Assembly (NCBI RefSeq): GCF_027667425.1
Contig: NZ_JAQEGR010000001.1
Span: 1-64,000, forward strand
Direction: 5' to 3'
Origin: Fusicatenibacter saccharivorans
GTDB lineage: Bacteria; Bacillota; Clostridia; Lachnospirales; Lachnospiraceae
Length of the DNA: 64,000 bases
Under the pieces are notes generated by a model that saw only the letters and a program-made list of their open reading frames with translations, did no database searches and had not been told where the DNA came from. The first letter of the stretch is position 1; each line of letters begins with the position of its first letter. The position numbers were made by a program, and so were the translations under genes. Below, one piece after another: positions 58,282-64,000 of the stretch.

Positions 58282-60351
58282 ATGCAGAAGTTTTATCAGA
58301 GATTAAAAGAGAATCAAAAGGAGCGCGCCCGGTGCGCGTTTCTTGTTTTGGATTTCGGCGTGCTGGCGGTGCTGCTGTTTCTGGCGCGCCCGCTGCTGGA
58401 TACGACGGCGGCAGACCGGGAGTGGAGTATTCACTTTCTGTTCCCATGCCTGCTGGCGTGTATCATACTGACGACAGTTGTCAGTTTCTGCCGGTTTGCT
58501 GCAAAGCCGGACCAGAAACCAAAACCGCGCTATGTGGGATGGAAACAGCCGATTCTGATGCTGGCAAACGCAGCCTATCTGTTTGCCACACTGGAATTTG
58601 TCACAAACAGCCAGTTCCGGGAGATGAAATGGTATTATGCGTTGTTGAATATCGGTGTCATTTTCGTACTTTCCATTCTCGTTTCCCTCTTTCTGAACTC
58701 CATCCGCCGCGCGATGATTTTCATGAACATCTTTTATTTCTGCATGAGTCTGGTATTCTACTATGTTTATCTGTTCCGCGGAGAAGCGTTCCAGCTCATC
58801 GACCTGTACAGCATTGCGACGGCGGCGGACGTAGTCGGCGGCTACAAATTCGAGATCACAGGTGAAATCGTGACTTCGTTTATCACGATGATGCTCGTTG
58901 TGCGCCTCTGGCTGCAGAGCCGGGAATATCGTTTTGCACGGAAAACGAGAAATAAAATTCTGCTCCGCGTGGCTGCTGCTGCGCTGACGCTCGGAACATA
59001 CCTGGCGTACATGAATCTGAACTGGAACGCCGAGTTCGGTGTCATCAGTGACCTCTGGAATCCGGCGAAGACATACCGCCAGTACGGAACGACAGTCGGT
59101 TTTACCGCGGTCGCCAAATACATGCGCCTGACACCGCCGGACGGCTATTCGAAAGACGAAGTGACAGCGATTGCCGATACGAGCGAGAAAGAGACGAAAA
59201 CAGAAGATCTTCGAAAAGATAATGCGGATAGCGTGACACCCGTCAACATCATCGCGATCATGAACGAGTCGTGGTTTGACTACCGTTCCGTCGGCGATCC
59301 GCAGACGAGCGAGAGCTACATGCCGTTCCTCGACTCGCTGACCGAAAATATCATCAAAGGGCACACGCTGACGTGTACCAAGGGCGGCGGAACAGCAAAA
59401 ACGGAGTATGAGTTCCTGACCGGAAACTCCTGCAAGCGGTTCCCGGGCATGGTGCCGTACGTCAGCTACTTTACGCACAGCCAGTATTCCCTTGTCACGA
59501 CGTTAAAAGACCAGGGTTATCAGGCAATTGCGATGCATCCGAACAAGGCGACAAACTGGAAGCGGAGCACGGCATACCGTTTCCTTGATTTTGATGATTT
59601 CATCTCGATTGATCAGTTCTCCGATACGGCCAAGCGGTACCGCGGCATGATCAGCGATCAGGCGAACTATGAGAAGATCGTGGAAACCTACGAGAACAAG
59701 GAGCCGGGCAGCCCGTTCTTCCTCTTTGATGTGACGATGCAGAACCACAGCGGCTACACGAACCGTTATTTCCAGGCGGATATCAACTGCAACGGCTACG
59801 ACAGTGATGAGGCCGATCAGTATTTCTCCCTGTTAAAGCTTTCCGATGAGGCAATTTCCTATCTGATCCGGTATTTCCAGCAGGTGGACGAGCCGACGAT
59901 GATCATTATGTTCGGCGATCATTCCCCGAAACTGCCGGATGCGTTTGAAACATGGATTGCCGGAGACGCCTATCAGAATCTTTCGGTCGAGGATCAGGAG
60001 AAGTTCTATGGAACCCCGTTCTTCATCTGGACCAACTACAGCATGAAATCCGAGAGCAATGTCTGGATCAGCACAAATTATCTCTCAAGCTATGCGTTAA
60101 GCCTTACCGGCCTGGAACTGACGCCGTACAACGAGTATCTGCTTGACCTGCGCGAGAAGATGCCGGCGCTCAATCACCTCGGCTTTTTAGCAAGTGACGG
60201 AACCTGGTACCGCTGGAACGACAGCGATGCGCCGGAGGAGGATCTCGAGTACGAACGGCAGTATGAATGCCTGCAGTACAATGAACTGATCGACAAAAAA
60301 GACCGGGATGACAGCTTTTTTACAATTTCCGGTGAAAAAGACGAAGAATAA
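58282..60351 (+). CDS. LtaS-like sulfatase-fold membrane enzyme
   Basis: 689 residues. Five N-terminal helices (to about residue 245) anchor an extracytoplasmic alkaline-phosphatase-superfamily domain. The catalytic nucleophile is T371 in GGGTAKTEYEFLTG; metal-site motifs are IMNESWFD upstream and FGDHSPKLPD downstream. This is the lipoteichoic-acid synthase/phosphoglycerol transferase architecture: transfer of glycerol-phosphate to a polymer or glycolipid at the outer face of the membrane. Whether it primes, polymerises or decorates cannot be told. AAAGGAG precedes ATG 58282. Confidence 0.92.
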   Translation: MQKFYQRLKENQKERARCAFLVLDFGVLAVLLFLARPLLDTTAADREWSIHFLFPCLLACIILTTVVSFCRFAAKPDQKPKPRYVGWKQPILMLANAAYLFATLEFVTNSQFREMKWYYALLNIGVIFVLSILVSLFLNSIRRAMIFMNIFYFCMSLVFYYVYLFRGEAFQLIDLYSIATAADVVGGYKFEITGEIVTSFITMMLVVRLWLQSREYRFARKTRNKILLRVAAAALTLGTYLAYMNLNWNAEFGVISDLWNPAKTYRQYGTTVGFTAVAKYMRLTPPDGYSKDEVTAIADTSEKETKTEDLRKDNADSVTPVNIIAIMNESWFDYRSVGDPQTSESYMPFLDSLTENIIKGHTLTCTKGGGTAKTEYEFLTGNSCKRFPGMVPYVSYFTHSQYSLVTTLKDQGYQAIAMHPNKATNWKRSTAYRFLDFDDFISIDQFSDTAKRYRGMISDQANYEKIVETYENKEPGSPFFLFDVTMQNHSGYTNRYFQADINCNGYDSDEADQYFSLLKLSDEAISYLIRYFQQVDEPTMIIMFGDHSPKLPDAFETWIAGDAYQNLSVEDQEKFYGTPFFIWTNYSMKSESNVWISTNYLSSYALSLTGLELTPYNEYLLDLREKMPALNHLGFLASDGTWYRWNDSDAPEEDLEYERQYECLQYNELIDKKDRDDSFFTISGEKDEE

Positions 60352-60472
60352 GGGCTTTCCCTACTTGCCAGAAAACGGAAACCTATGGTAGACTATACTC
60401 CGTATGACCGGGAAACCCCGGCGGTAACTTCACGTTTACAATTAAGAATAAGAAAATGAGGTTTTAAAAAGT

Positions 60473-62104
60473 ATGATTGCAGCAAATAATGTGACACTTC
60501 GTGTCGGAAAAAAAGCGTTGTTTGAAGATGTCAATATCAAATTCACCGAGGGAAACTGCTACGGCATGATCGGTGCCAACGGAGCGGGAAAATCAACCTT
60601 TCTGAAAATCTTGTCCGGCCAGCTTGAACCGACAAACGGAGACGTAACCATCACACCGGGCCAGCGTCTTTCCTTCCTCGAGCAGGACCACTTCAAATAC
60701 GACAGCTATCCGGTACTCGACACCGTTATCATGGGAAATGCCCGTCTCTATGAGATCATGAAAGAGAAAGAGGCGCTGTACGCAAAAGAAGACTTCACAG
60801 ATGAGGACGGTATCAAAGCGAGCGAGCTCGAGGGTGAGTTTGCAGAGATGAACGGCTGGGAGGCAGAGACCGATGCAGAGCAGCTCTTAAACGGCCTTGG
60901 CATTGAGCCGGAACTGCACTACGCACAGATGGCAGACCTGACCGGTAGCCAGAAGGTCAAAGTTCTTCTTGCAAGAGCCCTGTTCGGAAACCCGGACATC
61001 CTTCTTCTCGACGAGCCGACCAACCACCTGGACCTCGATGCGATCGAGTGGCTTGAGGAGTTCCTGATCAACTTCGAGAATACCGTTATCGTCGTATCCC
61101 ACGACCGTTACTTCCTGAATAAAGTCTGCACCCAGATCGCAGATATAGATTACGGAAAAATCCAGCTCTATGCCGGAAACTACGACTTCTGGTTTGAGTC
61201 CAGCCAGCTGCTGGTAAAACAGATGAAAGAGGCGAACAAGAAGAAAGAGGAGAAGATCAAAGAGTTACAGGACTTCATCTCTAGATTCAGCGCCAACGCA
61301 TCGAAGAGTAAACAGGCTACTTCCCGTAAGAAAGCCCTGGAGAAAATCCAGCTCGACGATATCAAACCGTCCAGCCGGAAATATCCTTACATCGATTTCC
61401 GTCCGAACCGTGAGATCGGAAACGACGTTCTGCAGGTAGAGGGACTGACCAAAACCGTAGACGGCGTGAAAATCCTGGATAACTTAAGCTTCACCCTCGG
61501 AAGAGAAGATAAAGTTGCTTTCGTCGGAAGCAACGAGCAGGCGATCACCATGCTGTTCAAGATTCTGACCGGAGAAGAAGAGCCGGATTCCGGTTACTAC
61601 AAATGGGGCGTAACCACTACACAGGCTTACTTCCCGAAGGACAACACCGCAGAATTCGACTGCGACCTGACGATCGCAGACTGGCTGACCCAGTATTCCG
61701 AGATCAAGGACGTAACGTATGTCCGCGGATTCCTCGGAAGAATGCTTTTTGCCGGTGAGGACGGCGTGAAACGTGTCAGAGTCCTTTCCGGAGGAGAGAA
61801 AGTGCGCTGCCTGCTCTCCAAGATGATGATTTCCGGTGCAAACGTTCTCGTTCTTGACGAGCCGACCAACCATCTGGATATGGAGTCCATCACTGCACTG
61901 AACAACGGTCTGATCAAATTCCCGGGCGTGCTGCTGTTCACCTGCCACGACCATCAGTTTGTACAGACTACAGCAAACCGTATCATGGAGATCCTTCCGA
62001 ACGGCGCGCTGATCGATAAGATGACCACCTACGACGAGTATCTTGCAAGCGATGAGATGGCAAGAAAACGTCATGTCTATACAATGACAGAGGAAGATAA
62101 TTAA
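60473..62104 (+). CDS. ABC-F ATPase, YbiT/YkpA type, with defective second Walker A
   Basis: 543 residues, soluble, two ATPase domains, ribosome-associated family. Domain 1 is canonical (GANGAGKST at 34-42; LLLDEPTNHLDLDAIEWLEE). The P-site interaction linker is charged (KKKEEKIKELQDFISRFSAN). In domain 2 the Walker A reads GSNEQAIT (352-359): Ile358 stands where Lys should be and the GK pair is missing. The domain-2 signature VLSGGEKVR and VLVLDEPTNHLD are intact. It likely acts on stalled or initiating ribosomes. The weak site before ATG 60473 is GAGG at 10 nt. It is probably co-transcribed with the DUF2298 gene. Confidence 0.92.
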   Translation: MIAANNVTLRVGKKALFEDVNIKFTEGNCYGMIGANGAGKSTFLKILSGQLEPTNGDVTITPGQRLSFLEQDHFKYDSYPVLDTVIMGNARLYEIMKEKEALYAKEDFTDEDGIKASELEGEFAEMNGWEAETDAEQLLNGLGIEPELHYAQMADLTGSQKVKVLLARALFGNPDILLLDEPTNHLDLDAIEWLEEFLINFENTVIVVSHDRYFLNKVCTQIADIDYGKIQLYAGNYDFWFESSQLLVKQMKEANKKKEEKIKELQDFISRFSANASKSKQATSRKKALEKIQLDDIKPSSRKYPYIDFRPNREIGNDVLQVEGLTKTVDGVKILDNLSFTLGREDKVAFVGSNEQAITMLFKILTGEEEPDSGYYKWGVTTTQAYFPKDNTAEFDCDLTIADWLTQYSEIKDVTYVRGFLGRMLFAGEDGVKRVRVLSGGEKVRCLLSKMMISGANVLVLDEPTNHLDMESITALNNGLIKFPGVLLFTCHDHQFVQTTANRIMEILPNGALIDKMTTYDEYLASDEMARKRHVYTMTEEDN

Positions 62105-62106
62105 AG

Positions 62107-64000
62107 ATGAGCAAAAAGACGACAGTTTCCGGCATTCTGCTGGTGTTGCTTGTGCTGGCCACAACGCCGCTTCTTGGAACGGACAACGTTTCGTTCCTGA
62201 AGTGGTGGCTTATGACCCTGGTGCTCGGTATTGGATTTTATCCGGCTGCCGCAGCGCTGTTTCCGCGGTTTCATGACCGGGGATGGATGTTTTCTAAAGT
62301 GCTTGGCATCGTTGTTTCCGGTTTTGCTGTATTTGCTCTTGGAAGCTTCGGACTGGTTCCGTTTACCGCACCGGTCTGCCTGATCACAGTCGGTGTACTG
62401 ATCCTGGCTTCTTGGATTTTCGGATGTTTTAAGGTACGCGTCCATGCGCCGGAAATCGACTTCCTGATGATGGAAGAAGTGTTGTTTTTCGCCTTTTTCC
62501 TTCTCTGGACCTATCTTGCGGGCTTTCACCCGGAGGCACACGGAACCGAAAAATTCATGGATTATGGTTTTATGAAGGCCATGATGCGCAGCACCGCCGT
62601 TCCGGCAGAGGATCTCTGGTACAGCGGAAGCGGTATTAACTACTATTACGGCGGCCAGTTCTATGCCGTATTTCTGACGAAGATTACCTTCACGGATGTA
62701 AAGCAGACGTACCATCTGATGCGTACGATGGTGGCATCGTTCGCGTTTGTTCTGCCGTTTTCGATCACCTACCATCTGGCAGAGTCGCGTGCGTGCCACC
62801 GCATCCGGAAAGAGGGCGGCAATAAAAGCCAGATTGCACCGGTGCTTGGCGGTCTTCTTTCGGGAGGCGCCGTTTCCCTTGCCGGAAATATGCACTATGT
62901 GATTTACGGCTGCATCCGCCAGTGGCTGGGACTGAACGAATCGGCTTACTGGTTCCCGAGTTCGACCCGCTATATCGGGTATGACCCGCTTGTGGAAAAT
63001 GACCGCACGATTCATGAGTTTCCATCGTATTCCTTTGTGCTCGGCGACCTGCATGCCCATGTGGTGAATGTCATGTTCGTCCTGCTGGTGCTGGGCCTTT
63101 TATATTCCTACGTGAAAAATACCTGCCGTGATCCGGAAAAAGAGTGGAAATGGTCGTTAAAAGACGTTCTGCTTCAGCCGCAGATCATCGCGGCGGGCTT
63201 TCTGATCGGTGTGTTCCACTGGTCCAACTACTGGGATTTTGTTATCTATTTCGTCGTGATTGCAGGCTTCTCTCTGTACGGTGCGCTGTACCGGTATCAT
63301 GCGCGGGCGAAAGAGACGATCGGAACGGTTCTCCTGCAGGCTGCAGAAGTTTTTGCAATTGGAACAGTTGTCGCCCTTCCGTTTACAATGAAGTTTGAGA
63401 CGATGGTTTCCGGTGTCGGCATTGCCAGGCACCATTCGATGCTGTATCAGCTGACGATTCTCTGGGGCCTTCCGACGGTGCTCGTTGTGCTGTTTATCGC
63501 AGCCGTTCTGCTAGCATGGCGGAAAAACTGTCATCTTCCGGGCATGGAGCGGCAGGGACAGATTGTACTTGCCGATGGAAAGACGCAGGAAGAGGTGGAA
63601 GAGCAGGCCGTTGCCCTGATTCTGGGAGAGAAAAAACCGGAGCCGGGCGAAAAAGAAACGGCGGAAAAGCCAAAAAAAGTTTCTGCCTTCTGTAATTTCT
63701 GGAGAGAGATTGCGGTGAGCGATATGGTGATCGGTATTTTAGGCCTCTGTGCCATCGGCCTTATCATCATTCCGGAGCTCGTCTATGTGCGCGATATCTA
63801 CGAAGAATCGTATGCGCGCTCCAACACGATGTTCAAGCTGACGTATCAGGCATTTATCCTGTTTGGGATCTGCATGAGCTACATCATCACGCGGTTCCTG
63901 CTCTGGAAAAAAGAGCGGATTCTGCAGGTGTTCGGCGGAATCGGGCTGGTACTGCTTTTATGGACCTTCGGCTATTTTGGAACGAGCGTGTACTCCTGGT
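62107..64000 (+). CDS. DUF2298 (YYY-type) polytopic membrane protein, cut by the window end
   Basis: The open frame from ATG 62107 (AGGAAG upstream, 2 bp after the ABC-F stop) runs to the window end without a stop; 631 codons are visible. Many transmembrane helices are predicted. Diagnostic family blocks are DLWYSGSGINYYYGGQFYAV, PSSTRYIGYDPLVENDRTIH and EFPSYSFVLGDLHAHVVNVM. A charged cytoplasmic-like insert occurs near residues 485-530. DUF2298 proteins resemble GT-C glycosyltransferases, so a polyprenyl-sugar-dependent glycosyl transfer is possible but unproven. The neighbouring LtaS-like enzyme fits an envelope theme. Confidence 0.88.
   Translation, partial: MSKKTTVSGILLVLLVLATTPLLGTDNVSFLKWWLMTLVLGIGFYPAAAALFPRFHDRGWMFSKVLGIVVSGFAVFALGSFGLVPFTAPVCLITVGVLILASWIFGCFKVRVHAPEIDFLMMEEVLFFAFFLLWTYLAGFHPEAHGTEKFMDYGFMKAMMRSTAVPAEDLWYSGSGINYYYGGQFYAVFLTKITFTDVKQTYHLMRTMVASFAFVLPFSITYHLAESRACHRIRKEGGNKSQIAPVLGGLLSGGAVSLAGNMHYVIYGCIRQWLGLNESAYWFPSSTRYIGYDPLVENDRTIHEFPSYSFVLGDLHAHVVNVMFVLLVLGLLYSYVKNTCRDPEKEWKWSLKDVLLQPQIIAAGFLIGVFHWSNYWDFVIYFVVIAGFSLYGALYRYHARAKETIGTVLLQAAEVFAIGTVVALPFTMKFETMVSGVGIARHHSMLYQLTILWGLPTVLVVLFIAAVLLAWRKNCHLPGMERQGQIVLADGKTQEEVEEQAVALILGEKKPEPGEKETAEKPKKVSAFCNFWREIAVSDMVIGILGLCAIGLIIIPELVYVRDIYEESYARSNTMFKLTYQAFILFGICMSYIITRFLLWKKERILQVFGGIGLVLLLWTFGYFGTSVYSW

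Noticed and set aside
58303..59478. 391-codon minus-strand frame opposite the LtaS-like gene
   Set aside because: Histidine/arginine/cysteine-rich shadow of the sense gene, whose catalytic motifs are intact.
1..64000. CRISPR array or rRNA operon
   Set aside because: No regularly spaced direct repeats with unique spacers and no rRNA-like conserved stretches were seen.

Overview
The window looks like a chromosome segment of an anaerobic member of the Clostridia (Bacillota), most likely Lachnospiraceae. The reasons are family-level: YlmC/YmxH, DUF3786, DUF5688, DUF6062 and YqeG neighbours, an Atg22-like MFS carrier, a TnpV/serine-recombinase module, strong AGGAGG-type ribosome binding sites and many U-tract hairpin terminators. 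A run of 10 Ns at 1795-1804 shows that it comes from a draft or metagenomic scaffold.

Region 1 (1-8.3 kb) is a patchwork of integrative and mobilizable element parts. It holds parA-parB, a replication-protein N-terminus joined to a serine-recombinase C-terminus, tnpV, a frameshifted membrane acyltransferase, a MOB relaxase with a DUF3847 partner and a candidate oriT, and then fragments of a DUF3991 protein, an AAA ATPase, an IS3-type orfA and an HxlR regulator. Several of these are joined mid-gene.

Region 2 (8.4-23 kb) is an accessory stress and ADP-ribose island. It contains an AraC/ArsR regulator pair, an Rrf2 regulator divergent from three tandem sirtuin-like genes, 3-methyladenine DNA glycosylase, an HxlR/flavin-reductase divergon, an SPL-like radical SAM protein, a LysR-MATE block, and a macrodomain-HTH fusion followed by a VWA protein and a zinc alcohol dehydrogenase. 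The three sirtuin-like proteins lack the usual catalytic histidine (Gln, Gln, Glu), as in class M ADP-ribosylating sirtuins. Together with the macrodomain protein they suggest an ADP-ribosylation writer/reader island; this is the strongest candidate for something undescribed.

Region 3 (23-29.5 kb) mixes intact genes (polyferredoxin, MFS carrier, asparaginase, pyrrolidone-carboxylate peptidase) with decayed ones.

Region 4 (29.6-64 kb) reads as stable chromosome. In order: two aconitase-family small/large subunit pairs with an NhaC antiporter; a heterodimeric ABC exporter behind an attenuator-like hairpin; DUF1275 and LysR genes; a copper P-type ATPase behind twin CsoR-like boxes, with a CopZ-like domain fused to its C-terminus; an acetyltransferase, acylphosphatase, ylmC, nrdR and citrate synthase; patatin, yqeG, efp and tRNA-Arg(CCG); rluF-ligA; a homoserine O-acetyltransferase; an LtaS-like sulfatase-fold enzyme; an ABC-F protein with a defective second Walker A; and a DUF2298 membrane protein cut by the window end.
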